A stretch of 64,000 nt of DNA from Acidobacteriota bacterium (GCA_016196035.1 JACPYM010000002.1:1-64000); one strand, 5' to 3'; counted from the first letter of the stretch, positions 39,381 through 49,418 are shown. Program-made: numbers and translations. The notes: a model not told the origin generated them from the letters alone.

Positions 39381-39483
39381 GAAAAATGCTCGCCCGCTCA
39401 AACATATCAATCCTGCCGGTTTCGCTTTAGAATCGCGCCGTCAATCCATAATCAATCCGGCAGCACGTCCGCGTTTCGCGTTT

Positions 39484-41034
39484 ATGCGTCTACTCGAATT
39501 CTGGTTCCATCATCAGGCCGAATTTCTCACGGCCATCCTGCGCCACATTGCGCTGGTTGCCGTTTCGACCGGCATCGCGGTCTTGCTGGGCGTGCCGCTG
39601 GGCGTGTTGGCGCAGCGACGGCCACGGCTGGGCGTGCCGCTGTTGGGCGTGGCGAATGTGCTGCAAACCATTCCCAGCCTGGCGCTGTTCGGCTTTTTGA
39701 TCCCGCTACCGCTGATCGGCGGCATCGGGGCGAAGACGGCCTTGATCGTGTTGACGCTATATGCGCTGTTGCCGGTGATGCGGCTGACGGTCAATGGCCT
39801 GCAAAGCGTCGAGCGGCCCTTGCGCGAAGCCTCGATGGCGCTGGGGCTGACCGACGCGCAGACCTTGCGCTATATCGAATTGCCGCTGGCGCGCCCTTCG
39901 ATATTGGCGGGCATTCGCGTCGCCACCGTGGTCGGCGTGGGCACGGCGACCATCGCGGCAGCCATCGGCGCGGGCGGGTTAGGCGAATACATCTTTCGCG
40001 GCGTCGCCAGCGTGGATAGCACCGTGATCCTGGCGGGCGCGATTCCGGCGGCCTTGTTGGCATTGGCCGCGGACGGGGCGTTGGGCTGGTTGGAACGCTG
40101 GCTCGCGCCCGGCCACAAACGCAACCCGCGTGGTTTGCTGATCGCGGCGGCTTCAACGGCATTGGTTTTAGTCTTGCTAACAGGTGGATTGTTGCTGGCC
40201 GAACGCAAAGGCGGGCGCATCGTCGTCGGTTCTAAAAACTTCACCGAGCAAGTCATCCTCGGCGAATTGCTGGCGCAAGTGATCGAACGCAACACGCCGC
40301 TCGCGGTCGCGCGCAAGCTCAACCTGGGCGACACGCTGGTCTGCGAGACGGCCTTGCGCGCGGGCGATCTTGATCTTTATGTCGAATACACTGGCACGGC
40401 GCTGACGGCGATTTTCAAACAGCCGGTGCTGCTCGATGCCGACGAGGTCACGCGCCGCGTCGCCGCTGGCTATGCCGCGACGGAACGCACGATGCTGCCG
40501 CCGCTGGGTTTCAACAACACCTATGTAATTCTGGTGCGTGGCACAGAGGCCCGCCAGCGTGGGCTGAAAACGATTTCGGATGCGGCGCGCATTTCCTCGC
40601 AGTTGCGGGCGGGTTTTGGCGCCGCCTTTCTGGATCGCGAAGACGGCTATCGCGGCTTGGTGCAAGCGTATGGGTTGAAGTTTGCCGCAACGCCGCTCTC
40701 AATGGATTTGTCGCTGACCTACCGCGCGCTAGCCGAGCGCCAGGTAGATTTAATCTCAGGCGATGCGACCAATGGCTTGATCGCCAAGCTGGATTTGTTT
40801 GCGTTGGAAGACGACCGGCATTATTTCCCGCCCTATCACGCCGTGCCGGTCGTGCGGAACGAAACGTTGCAACAGCATCCTGAGCTGCGCCCGCTGCTCG
40901 AACGCTTGAGCGGATTGATTTCGGATCAGGAGATGCGGCAGATGAATTACGAAGCCGAGGTCGAACGCCGCGAACCCGCCGCCATCGTGCAGGCGTTTTT
41001 GGCGCGCCACCCGCAAACCTTGCGCAAGCCCTGA
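39484..41034 (+). CDS. Osmoprotectant ABC transporter, permease fused to substrate-binding protein
   Basis: A 516-residue fusion. Residues 1-210 are an OpuBB/ProW-type permease with about five helices and the EAA-like loop REASMALGLTDAQTLRYIELPLA. After a helix (LIAAASTALVLVLLTGGLLL) comes an OpuCC-type binding domain starting VGSKNFTEQVILGELLAQ, with LDLYVEYTGTALT and ISGDATNGLIAKLDL, the known quaternary-amine binding signature. Such fusions occur in glycine betaine, choline or proline betaine importers. The ATPase partner is not next to it and must be encoded elsewhere. Start ATG 39484, since the frame upstream runs through a repeat. Confidence 0.92.
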   Translation: MRLLEFWFHHQAEFLTAILRHIALVAVSTGIAVLLGVPLGVLAQRRPRLGVPLLGVANVLQTIPSLALFGFLIPLPLIGGIGAKTALIVLTLYALLPVMRLTVNGLQSVERPLREASMALGLTDAQTLRYIELPLARPSILAGIRVATVVGVGTATIAAAIGAGGLGEYIFRGVASVDSTVILAGAIPAALLALAADGALGWLERWLAPGHKRNPRGLLIAAASTALVLVLLTGGLLLAERKGGRIVVGSKNFTEQVILGELLAQVIERNTPLAVARKLNLGDTLVCETALRAGDLDLYVEYTGTALTAIFKQPVLLDADEVTRRVAAGYAATERTMLPPLGFNNTYVILVRGTEARQRGLKTISDAARISSQLRAGFGAAFLDREDGYRGLVQAYGLKFAATPLSMDLSLTYRALAERQVDLISGDATNGLIAKLDLFALEDDRHYFPPYHAVPVVRNETLQQHPELRPLLERLSGLISDQEMRQMNYEAEVERREPAAIVQAFLARHPQTLRKP

Positions 41035-41061
41035 CGCCCTGGCGCAACACCGTATGCCAGC

Positions 41062-44000
41062 TCAATCAAGTTCACGCACCAGCAAAAAGCTAAGCGCGAA
41101 ATTGCCGCTGATGTAGGCAAGCCGCTGGCCATCGGGTGAGAGGTCGAACCAATAGAGTTTCTGATCCGGCAATTCCAGCAACGTTTGCGGTGCGCCGCCG
41201 TCGAGCGGTTGAAGCCGGATAGTTTGGTAATAGCCTTGCGCATGGCCTGAGGCCCACAGCAACGCGCGGCCAGCGCGCGCCCAGCGCAACGCTCCATTGC
41301 CCACGGTGACGGGATAAGTTTGGCTGGGTGTGCCGCCGGTAACCGGGATAACCGCAAGCCGCCATTGCCCGGTGGCTGGATCGTGGTATTCACACGCGAG
41401 TTGCTGGCCGTCGGGCGAAAGCGCCGGATTGGCCGTGCCGGGTTGAGTTAATGGCGTGGGCGGGCCGCCGTTGATAGCAATCTTCCATAAGGATGCGGGC
41501 TGCGGCCGTTCTCATAAACGATCCATTGGCTGTCCGGCGCGCATTGCGGGCGGGTGCCGCCTTGTGTGGTTAGTTGCAGCGGATGGCCGCCATCGGCGTT
41601 GATGCGCCAGAGTTGTTCGCCGCCCGCTTGCGTGGAGGTGAAGACGATGTAACGGCCATCCGCCGTGGCACAGGGGTAATAATTGGCGCCGGTCGCGGTG
41701 GTCAGTTGTTGCGTGGTGCCGAGGCCGGGTGTGAGCCGCCAGAGATTGTTGCCGCTTTCGGCCAGTTGGTTGTAGAGCACCTGCCCGTCGGGCGTCCAAG
41801 CCAGCGTATCGAAAAAATTCAAGCCTGGGATGAGCGGCTGTGCCCGTCGCGGCGCGGCCAGCGGCGCCACCTGAATACTCCCAAGGCGGTCGAGCCGAGA
41901 CATCAGCAACGTCCGTCCGTCGGTGGTCAAGCCGTTGGCATAGTATTCGTCGGTGTCCTCGGTGAGCGGGCGCAGTGTGCCATCCGCATAAGAGGCGACG
42001 TAGACCTGATACGAGCCTGACGTTTCGCTACGCATTTCCACCAACAGGCCGCGGCGTTGGGGCAGCCAGAGCACTTTTCTGAGCGGTTGCGTCTGTGCGG
42101 GGATGATAATGTGTTCCGGCCCACCGCCCACCGGACGTTCCGCGAGATAAAAGTTTTTGCCCCCTGGGTCGTTGAGCTTATGCACGACATAAGCCACGGT
42201 GCGGTCATCGGGTGACCAGGCGCGGCCTTCCACGGTGGCGTCGGGCCAGGTGGCTAGCACTTGTTCGGCGCCGCTTGCCAGCGTCACCAGCTTCAAGGCC
42301 ATCCCACCTGTGCCCGGCAGCGGCTTACCGACCGCCACACGCTGACCATCCGGCGAAAAATTCTCGTTGGCAAAGATGGTGATTTTCGCGGGGAGTTGGC
42401 GCGGTGGCTGGCCGCCGAGTAGAGGCACTCGATAAAGCACTGGGCCTTGCGGTTCATTGAGGACGTAATAAACAAAATTGCTGTCGGGCGAGACCGCTAA
42501 TGACCAAACGAATTTATTACTACCCAGATCAGCAATGCGCGCACTGCCACCGCCATTGACCTGTTTGATCCAGAGGCTTCGACCGTCATTTTCGAGCGCG
42601 AGGTAAACAACACACTTGCCATCGGGCGACAGCGCGCCGCCTTCCGGTTCGGTCGGCACTGAGAAGCGCGTGATCTGCTTGCGCACGAAGGGTTGTTTAC
42701 GTGTGCCCGCCCCCCACCATTTGAGCGGCCCTATGGCCGCCGCCACGAGCAACATCAACACGCCCACCTAGGCCAGCGCCGACCTGAACTTGCGTTGGCG
42801 CAACTCACGTAGTAAGGCAAGCGCGCCTGTGGTCTTGCGGCTGGCTTCCGGATCAGTCGTGACAGCGCTGTCGCGCGTGACTGGCGGCGGGCGCAATTCA
42901 CCGCTCGCGCGGCCCCGCTCAAGCTGTGCGGCAAGCGCCAAATCATCTTTCAACTGTTTAAGCTGGATGAGCAATTCCTGGGCGGTCGAATAACGTTCGT
43001 CGCGGTCTTTGCTCAGTGCCCGGCTGACGATGGCTTGCAACGCGGCGGGCGCGGCGGGCCAATGTGCGGTGAGCGGCAGCGGCGCTTCATCCAGAATCGC
43101 CACCAGCACGTGATTGCGCGTCACGCCGCTGAACGGCCGCTTGCCCGTTAGCAATTCGTAAAACACCACGCCCAGGCTGAACAAATCTGTGCGCGCATCC
43201 ACTTTCTGTCCGCGCGCCTGTTCAGTCGACATGTAATCCACCGTGCCTAGTACTCCATCAAGCTGTAAGTGATGGATGCTGAGAGCGCATCCGGGATGTA
43301 GGGCGGGATTAAATCCCGCCCTACATCCCTCATTTTCAGCTTGATGGAGTACTAGCACCATGCCTGTCCGCGTCTCGAAACTCGCGGGCAAATCCGCTGC
43401 GCGTGTCTCGACCTCGCTCCCGCTGTCTTCCCCACTCTTTGACACAGGCAACTCGGTCAGCTTCGCCAGGCCGAAGTCGAGCACCTTCACGTAACCGTCA
43501 GGCCGCAACATGATGTTTTCGGGTTTGATGTCGCGGTGGATGATACCCGCCTGATGCGCTGTCGCTAGCGCACTGGCGGCCTGGCTGGCAATGTCCAACG
43601 CCTGCACAGGCGTGAAACGTTCCTGTTGCAAAACCGTGCGTAAGGTCCGGCCTTCGACGTACTCAGTCGCTATGAAATGCCGCCCGTTCTCCTGGCCGAT
43701 GTCGAAGATCGTGACGATGCTCGGATGATTCAAGGCCGAGGCGGCGCGCGCTTCTTGGCGAAAGCGATGCAGCCGTTCGGGGTCGTGGGTGAAGCGTGCG
43801 GGCAACAGTTTGAGCGCGACCTGGCGGCCCATTTTTTGATCGTGCGCCAAATAAACTTCGTCCATGCCGCCGCGCCCCAATTCACGCAAAATCTAATAGC
43901 CGCCCAACCGTGTGCCGATGACGGCGGCGGGCAAGGGCGCAGTGCTGGGCAAATCGGACATTAGCTCGGCGGCAAACCCGCTCAGCGGCTGTTCAACCAG

Positions 44001-44162
44001 CGCGCCGGCTTGGTCGTCGGCGGCGAGTAGCGCCTGCACCTCATCACGCAGTTCGTCATCCTCCTGACAGACTTGTATGAGAAAGGCGGTACGCGCGGCG
44101 GGCGGGCGGGCCAGTACGTCGTGGAAAAGTTGATTGATCTGTTGCCAGCGCTCTGGGGACAT
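41062..44162 (-). pseudogene. Broken Ser/Thr protein kinase with TolB-like propeller
   Basis: Remnant of a kinase-propeller receptor of the acidobacterial type, cut in four ways. The N-terminal piece (44162-43893: SPERWQQINQLFHDVL... up to RLGGY) ends in TAG at 43893-43895 in the same frame as the kinase, where relatives continue GxYEILRELGRGG. The kinase domain (ELGRGGMDEVYLA, HRDIKPENIM, DFGLAKL) contains a 105-bp in-frame insertion in the activation loop, and APE-loop residue changes (MSTEQ for MSPEQ). A second in-frame TAG (42768-42770) stands before the membrane helix. The propeller (PD40-type repeats, FSPDGQRVAVG, LSPDGQRLAYISG) suffers a one-base loss near 41500. Removing the insertion and restoring one base gives 999 codons exactly. 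The paired sigma factor gene next door is intact. Confidence 0.88.
43251..43351. mobile_element. 101-bp MITE with CTAG target duplication, inside the kinase remnant
   Basis: Terminal inverted repeats TACTCCATCAAGCTG (43251-43265) and complement (43337-43351) are flanked on both sides by CTAG (43247-43250 and 43352-43355). Inside is an 18-bp perfect palindrome GGGATGTAGGGCGGGATT and complement (43293-43310, 43312-43329). Excision plus one CTAG removes 105 bp and restores the usual kinase sequence TGMVLGTVDYMS. CTAG fits the YTAR duplications made by part of the IS5 family. Confidence 0.88.
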
Positions 44163-44169
44163 AGGATAG

Positions 44170-44237
44170 AAAGTGAAAAGTGAACAGTGAAGAAGTCTTC
44201 GGTCACTTTTCACTTTTCACTTTTCACTTTTCACTTT
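44170..44237. repeat. Tandem TTTTCAC heptamer tract and opposing copies
   Basis: Five consecutive TTTTCAC units run to the end of the sigma factor gene, facing GAAAAGTGAA-type sequence at 44172-44185, so the gap can fold back on itself. It lies between the sigma factor and the kinase remnant. Confidence 0.75.
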
Positions 44238-44836
44238 TCTCTCTCCATTTCACGTTGCAGCCAGGCCTTGGCTAGCCGCCATTCGCGTTCAATGGTGGAA
44301 TCGGAAAGGCCCAGCACGGTGGCCATCTCGGCGGTCGTCAGGCCGCCGAAAAAGCGTAGCTCGATGATCTGGCTTTTGCGGAGATCAAGCTCAGCCAGAC
44401 TTTTCAAGGCGTCGTCCAGGGCCAGAACTTCAATGGCCCGCCCGCTCGCTACCTCGGCGGCGGCGCTGAGCGAGACCGGTTGTTGCGCGCCGCCGCGTTT
44501 GAGCCGTTGGCGGTCGCGCGCGCGATTGACCAGGATTTCGCGCATCAGCCGTGCCGCAATACCGAAAAAATGCGCGCGGTTTTGCCAGGGTACGCTTTGC
44601 CCCACCAACCGCAAATAAGCTTCGTGAATCAGCGCCGAGGTTTGCAAGGTTTGGCCGGGGCGTTCGCGGCGCATGTGCTGGCGCGCCAGGCGGCGCAGTT
44701 CCTCGTAAACGAGCGGGATCAACTGGTCGCGCGCGCCTTCGTCGCCCTGGCCCCAGGCCAGCAGCAATTGGCTGACGCCCGCCGCTCCCGGCGTGCCCGT
44801 CACAGAAATTGTCGAGGGTGCAATTGCCATCGCCAT
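44231..44836 (-). CDS. ECF-like RNA polymerase sigma factor, TIGR02999 type
   Basis: A 201-residue sigma-70-family factor of the acidobacterial ECF-like group. Region 2 (LIPLVYEELRRLARQHMRRERPGQTLQTSALIHEAYLRL, in two family blocks) and region 4 with the helix-turn-helix (TTAEMATVLGLSDSTIEREWRLAKAWL) are complete. This family is usually paired with a Ser/Thr kinase-propeller gene, as here, where the kinase is broken. With its partner lost, the factor may be unregulated or itself drifting. The frame extends upstream to 44968, but family alignment favours ATG 44836. Confidence 0.9.
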   Translation of the reverse strand: MAMAIAPSTISVTGTPGAAGVSQLLLAWGQGDEGARDQLIPLVYEELRRLARQHMRRERPGQTLQTSALIHEAYLRLVGQSVPWQNRAHFFGIAARLMREILVNRARDRQRLKRGGAQQPVSLSAAAEVASGRAIEVLALDDALKSLAELDLRKSQIIELRFFGGLTTAEMATVLGLSDSTIEREWRLAKAWLQREMEREK

Positions 44837-45082
44837 GTGGGGGAAAGGTTGTGGATGTGCGCCTGGGAAAACGCGGCGATTATAGCAGCCCTGCCGCAAG
44901 GTCAAAATTCCGCACAAAACTGTTGCTGTATATGTTTCGGTGAAGGAATCCGCCGCGCGACGGTGCATGCCTCAGTGGAAGCGAAAAACGGACGCTTTCA
45001 GATGAGGCGGCGCGGACGGCGTCGCCTGCGCAATCCCGCTTCAACCCGCAGGCCCGCAAACCTGCAAGGAGGAACCGACTCA

Positions 45083-46993
45083 ATGAACGCTACGCTTCGA
45101 CAATCACTGCTACGCTTGGCCGTGCTGCTCGCCTGTTTGACCGGCAGCTTGGCAGCGCAGACCACTTCGTTCACCTATCAGGGCCGCTTGACCGACGGCG
45201 GCGCCTCCGCCAACGGGCCGTATGACCTGCAATTCAAACTTTACGACGCCGCCGTGAACGGCAATCAAATCGGCACAATGGTCACGCGCGACGATGTGAA
45301 TGTGACGAACGGCGTGTTTAGTACGACGCTGGATTTTGGCGCGGCAGCCTTTCCGGGCGCGGCGCGCTGGCTGGAAATCAGCGTGCGGCAGGGGGCGAGC
45401 ACGGGCACGTACATGACGCTGACACCGCGCCAGCCGATCAATTCGACGCCGTATGCGATTCGCGCCCTTAACGCGACGACTGCCGAGACCGTCACCGGCC
45501 CCATCCCGGCGGCGCAGATCACGGGCACCTTGCCGCCGGGCAGCTTGCCGGGCGGCGGCAGCTACATCAACAACGCGACGACGCAGCAGGCCGCGAGCAA
45601 TTTCAACATTGATGGCAACGGCACGGCGGGCGGCACGCTCAGCGGGAACGTGGTCAATACGGCGACGCAATACAACCTGGGCGGGCAGCGCGTGTTGAGC
45701 GCGGATAGCCAGCGCGGCAATGTTTTTGCCGGCTTGTCTGCCGGTGCGGCGAATACGACCGGCTTCAGTAATTCCTTCTTCGGAGTGAACGCAGGCGCGG
45801 CCAACACGACTGGCAGACAGAATTCTTTCTTCGGAGTGAACGCAGGCGCGGCCAACACGGGCGGCAGATTCAACGCGTTTTTCGGCGACCGCGCGGGCGC
45901 CAACAACTCGGGCGGCGGATCGAATGCCTTCTTTGGCAGCGCCGCAGGCTATAGCAACATGACCGGCAGCGCCAATGCGTTCTTTGGCGAAAGTGCCGGC
46001 AGCGGTAACTCGACCGGCGAGCAAAACACCTTTTTCGGTTTTAGGTCAGGCAGTTCCAACCAAACCGGCCAGGGAAACGCCTATTTCGGTGCCGAAGCTG
46101 GCCTGAATGGCAATGGGTTTGCCAACTCCTTCTTCGGCGCTGGCGCTGGCGCAAGTGTGGGAGCGACAAGCCTCAACTCCTTTTTTGGCCGCCGCGCAGG
46201 CATTATCACGACAGGGAGTAACAACGCCTTCTTCGGCGCAGAAACCGGGAGCGCGAATACCAGCGGCGCGGCGAATGCCTTCTTCGGCGCTTATGCCGGT
46301 GCGGTCAACACGACTGGCATTCGCAATACTTTCATCGGCTTCAGCGCCGCGCCGCAGCACGCCACCGGCGACTTCAACACCTTCGTCGGCTATGCCAGCG
46401 GCCTGACGCAAACCAGCGGCAGCAACAACACCTTGCTTGGCGCGAGCACGAACTTCGGAGCCAATGGCTTGTCATATGCCACCGCGCTTGGGGCGGGCGC
46501 GGTCGTCAGTGCTTCCGATACGATTATGCTTGGCCGCCCCACAGGCAATGTCATCGCCCCCGGCATTCTTACCCTTCCCGGGGTGGTCTACCTTACTGGC
46601 GTGAATGGCGGAGCCACCGATCAGTTGTGTTATCACTTCAGTTCAAAGCGAATTGGGGCTTGCTCGTCGAGTCTGCGCTATAAATCAAATGTCGAATCCT
46701 TGACCAGCGGCCTCAACGTCGTTCAGCGTCTGCGCCCCGTCACCTTCGATTGGAAAGAAGGCGGCGCGCACGACCTCGGCTTTATCGCCGAAGAGGTCGC
46801 CGCGGTCGAACCGCTACTTACCTACCGCAACGACAAAGGCGAGGTCGAAGGCGTCAAGTACGCGCAAATCAGCGCCGTGCTGGTCAACGCCGTCAAAGAG
46901 CAACAGGCGCAAATCGAACAACTCAAACGCATCGTCTGCGCGGATCCTCGCTTCGGGGCGGACGCGGCACTGTGCAAATCCAACCAGCAATAA
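45083..46993 (+). CDS. Secreted repeat protein with S74 (tail-spike chaperone) C-terminus
   Basis: A 636-residue exported protein. Signal peptide (to GSLAAQ), a beta-sandwich beginning TSFTYQGRLTDGG, then about fourteen 17-residue repeats of the form NSFFGVNAGAANTTGRQ, then a stalk and a Peptidase_S74 chaperone domain (SSSLRYKSNVESL, GFIAEEVAAVEP) followed by a coiled coil. In phage tail spikes S74 helps trimerise and then cleaves itself off; here the same machinery occurs in a secreted surface protein, as in many Acidobacteriota and Bacteroidota. AAGGAGG lies 10 nt before the ATG. Two repeats at 45772-45859 are nearly identical at DNA level, so copy number may vary. Likely trimeric adhesin or fibre. 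Confidence 0.88.
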   Translation: MNATLRQSLLRLAVLLACLTGSLAAQTTSFTYQGRLTDGGASANGPYDLQFKLYDAAVNGNQIGTMVTRDDVNVTNGVFSTTLDFGAAAFPGAARWLEISVRQGASTGTYMTLTPRQPINSTPYAIRALNATTAETVTGPIPAAQITGTLPPGSLPGGGSYINNATTQQAASNFNIDGNGTAGGTLSGNVVNTATQYNLGGQRVLSADSQRGNVFAGLSAGAANTTGFSNSFFGVNAGAANTTGRQNSFFGVNAGAANTGGRFNAFFGDRAGANNSGGGSNAFFGSAAGYSNMTGSANAFFGESAGSGNSTGEQNTFFGFRSGSSNQTGQGNAYFGAEAGLNGNGFANSFFGAGAGASVGATSLNSFFGRRAGIITTGSNNAFFGAETGSANTSGAANAFFGAYAGAVNTTGIRNTFIGFSAAPQHATGDFNTFVGYASGLTQTSGSNNTLLGASTNFGANGLSYATALGAGAVVSASDTIMLGRPTGNVIAPGILTLPGVVYLTGVNGGATDQLCYHFSSKRIGACSSSLRYKSNVESLTSGLNVVQRLRPVTFDWKEGGAHDLGFIAEEVAAVEPLLTYRNDKGEVEGVKYAQISAVLVNAVKEQQAQIEQLKRIVCADPRFGADAALCKSNQQ

Positions 46994-47015
46994 CCACGCA
47001 AACGGAGGCAGAGCG

Positions 47016-49332
47016 ATGAATACTCAAGTGACACCTCATTCACGGTGCCGCCGCTTGGCGCTGCTCGTGCTGCTTGCGGTGGCGTTGCAGGCCGGGCTGG
47101 TCTTCGGTACGGCGCGGGGCTTTGCACAAACCGCTCAATTTGCATAAGTCGTTCAAGGTTTGCACAAATCGGTTAGTTACATTGCCTTATTTTGCAAGGC
47201 GATATGGGTCCCCGATTTGTGCAAAAATCCGAGTTGCACAAATCGGGGACTGTTTTCGGGGCGCTTTGTGCAAAGCCACGGCGCGGGGCCGCGAATTCGC
47301 GCGCGCCCTCACCACGTCCATAACGCCGCGCGTGACGACAGCGCCTGCGCGGACACAAGAACAACCGCGCGTCGCGCCAGCCGTCCAAACGGAACCGAGC
47401 GCCGCGCCCGTGCTGACCGCTGCGCCTGCGGGCGTGATCGAAATGCCGCGCGCGGTCTTGCCCGGCGGCGGTGAATTCAGCAACGGCGGCAATTTCAACC
47501 TGGGCGCTTCGGTGGGCCAAAACCTGACCGAGCAATCCGGCGGCGGCCAATTCGCGCTCGCCAGTGGCTTCTGGCCCGATGGTGATGTGCCAACACCGAC
47601 GCCGACCCCAACTCCGACGCCGACGCCGACGCCGACGCCGCCGCCGACGCCGCCTTGTGGAACGGTGGTCATCACGCCGGGCACGTTGCCAGCGGGCGCG
47701 GCGGGTATTGCCTACAACCAAATGCTCAGCGTCGCACCAGCGGGCGCTTACGTTTTCAGCTTGGCGCAAGGCAATCTGCCCGCCGGGTTGACGCTCAATG
47801 CTGCAAGCGGGCTGCTCAGCGGTTTGCCGGTCGTGGTAGGAACCTACAATTTTACCGTCCGCGCGATGGCGGCCAATGGTTGTGTGGGCGTACAAAGCTA
47901 CGCACTTCAGATCGGCTGTCCGGCGGTGCTGTTGTCGGCGTTGCCTGTGCCGTCGCTTAATACGGCTTACAACCAAACGCTGACGGCTGCACCGCCGGGC
48001 GGCAATTATTCATTCGCAGTCACGGCAGGCGCGTTGCTGCCAGGCTTGTCGCTCAATGCGGCCACTGGCGTCGTCAGCGGCACGGCCACGGCATCCGGGA
48101 CATACAACTTCACGCTCACGGCGCTGGGCTTTGGCAATTGCACGGGCCAACGCGCGTACAGCTTCACCATCGGCAGCGGCGCGTGTCCGACGATCACGTT
48201 ACCGGCCTTGCCGAACGGCGCGCCGGGCCAGCTTTATTCGCAATCACTCACTGCCGCGCCCAGCGGTTCGTACAGCTACGCCGTGACGGCGGGCGCGTTG
48301 CCAGCGGGTCTGACGCTGTATGCCGCGGCGGGACTGCTTTACGGCTATCCGGCGGCGGCGGGCACGTACAACTTCACGATTACGGCGACGGATGCCAACA
48401 ACTGCACGGGCCAGCGAGTTTATGCGCTGACCATCGGCGCGAGTGCGGCGGCGCGCACGGCAGCCACGGCGCTGGCGCAGTTGGCCGATTACGACGGCGA
48501 CGGCAAAACCGACTTGACGTTGTGGGCGGCGAATGAAGGTCTGTGGCGCATCGTGAAAAGCAGTAACCAGCAAGCCGTCACGCAAAGCTGGGGCGCGGCG
48601 GGCGACGTAACGCTTTGCGGCGATTATGACGGTGACAGGAAAACGGACTTGGCGGTATTTCGTCCGGGCGACGGCACGTTTTATGTGAAACGCAGCAGCG
48701 ACGGCAGCGCGTTCGTCAAGCAATGGGGCCTGGCGACCGATGTGCCCGTACCCGGCGATTATGATGGCGACGGCAAAACTGACATCGCTGTTTGGCGCGG
48801 GTCGAACGGCGCTTGGTACATCGTGCGCAGTGCGGATGGGATGATTGACACGGTGACGTGGGGATCGAGCGCCGCGCCGTACAACGATGTGCCCATGCCG
48901 GGCGATTACGACGGCGATGGCAAAACAGATGTCGCGGTCTTCCGGCGTGCGACGGGCACCTGGCTGGTCAAGTACAGCAGCAACGGCCAATACTTCGTCA
49001 AGCAATGGGGCGTGGGCACGGATGTGCCGGTCGCGAGTGATTATGACGGCGATGGCAAAACTGACTTGGCCGTCTGGCGCGGGTCAAACGGCACCTGGTA
49101 CATCTGGCAAAGCGCGACCAATGATTACCGGATCAGTGTCTGGGGTTCGGGCAGCGATCCTTATCGTGATCAAGCCGTGCCGGGCGATTACGACGGCGAT
49201 GGGCTGACCGATTTGGCGGTATGGCGACCGGCGGAGAGCACTTGGTACATCAAAGCCAGCCGCAACGGCGCAGTCTTAACGCACAGACAAGGGCAGTCCG
49301 GCGATTTGCCAGTGCAGGTGCTGCGGCGCTAA
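47016..49332 (+). pseudogene. FG-GAP/He-PIG surface protein split by a mobile element
   Basis: Begins with CGGAGG 7 nt before ATG 47016 and a signal peptide (RRLALLVLLAVALQAGLVFG), then stops at 47145 because a 160-bp element with 9-bp duplication lies at 47118-47277. Removing element plus one duplication (169 nt) rejoins the frames as FGTARGREFARAL and gives 715 residues. The main part (open frame from the insertion to 49332) has an N-terminal segment with a bacterial lipid/surface-like domain, a PT-repeat linker (47594-47652), three He-PIG/Ig-like units (NLPAGLTLNAASGLLSG type) and six FG-GAP repeats (DYDGDGKTDLAVW type, calcium-binding). Unless translation restarts, the protein lacks its signal peptide, so the gene is probably inactive. 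It follows the S74 gene by 22 nt. Confidence 0.85.
47118..47277. mobile_element. 160-bp IS903-like MITE, copy 1
   Basis: Ends GGCTTTGCACAAA and its exact complement TTTGTGCAAAGCC, flanked by 9-bp direct repeats ACGGCGCGG (47109-47117 and 47278-47286). TTGCACAAA-like motifs recur five or six times inside, in both orientations. A 9-bp duplication with GGCTTTG ends is characteristic of the IS903 group of the IS5 family. No transposase is encoded. Confidence 0.92.
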
Positions 49333-49356
49333 TCCGCCAAAATCAGCGCTTGCAAT

Positions 49357-49402
49357 AACGACAGAGCCGCAGCGTTGCGCACAATACTGCGGCTCTGTCG
49401 TT
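49357..49402. terminator. Bidirectional terminator-like hairpin
   Basis: Sixteen-bp perfect stem AACGACAGAGCCGCAG / CTGCGGCTCTGTCGTT with a 14-nt loop, between the convergent FG-GAP and EI24 genes. The T-tract is short, but position and strength fit a terminator. Confidence 0.8.
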
Positions 49403-49418
49403 TCACTCTCTGCTGATT

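Noticed and set aside
41062-44162. Reading both in-frame TAG codons as pyrrolysine or suppressed stops
   Set aside because: The gene also has an insertion and a frameshift, and other genes in the window end normally in TAG, so decay is the simpler reading.
44170-44237. TTTTCAC repeats as a CRISPR or iteron array
   Set aside because: The units are contiguous heptamers without spacers and there is no replication or cas gene nearby.
45083-46993. S74 tail-spike domain as evidence for a prophage
   Set aside because: The protein has a secretory signal peptide and its neighbours are a sigma factor and an FG-GAP protein; no phage structural, integrase or lysis genes are present.
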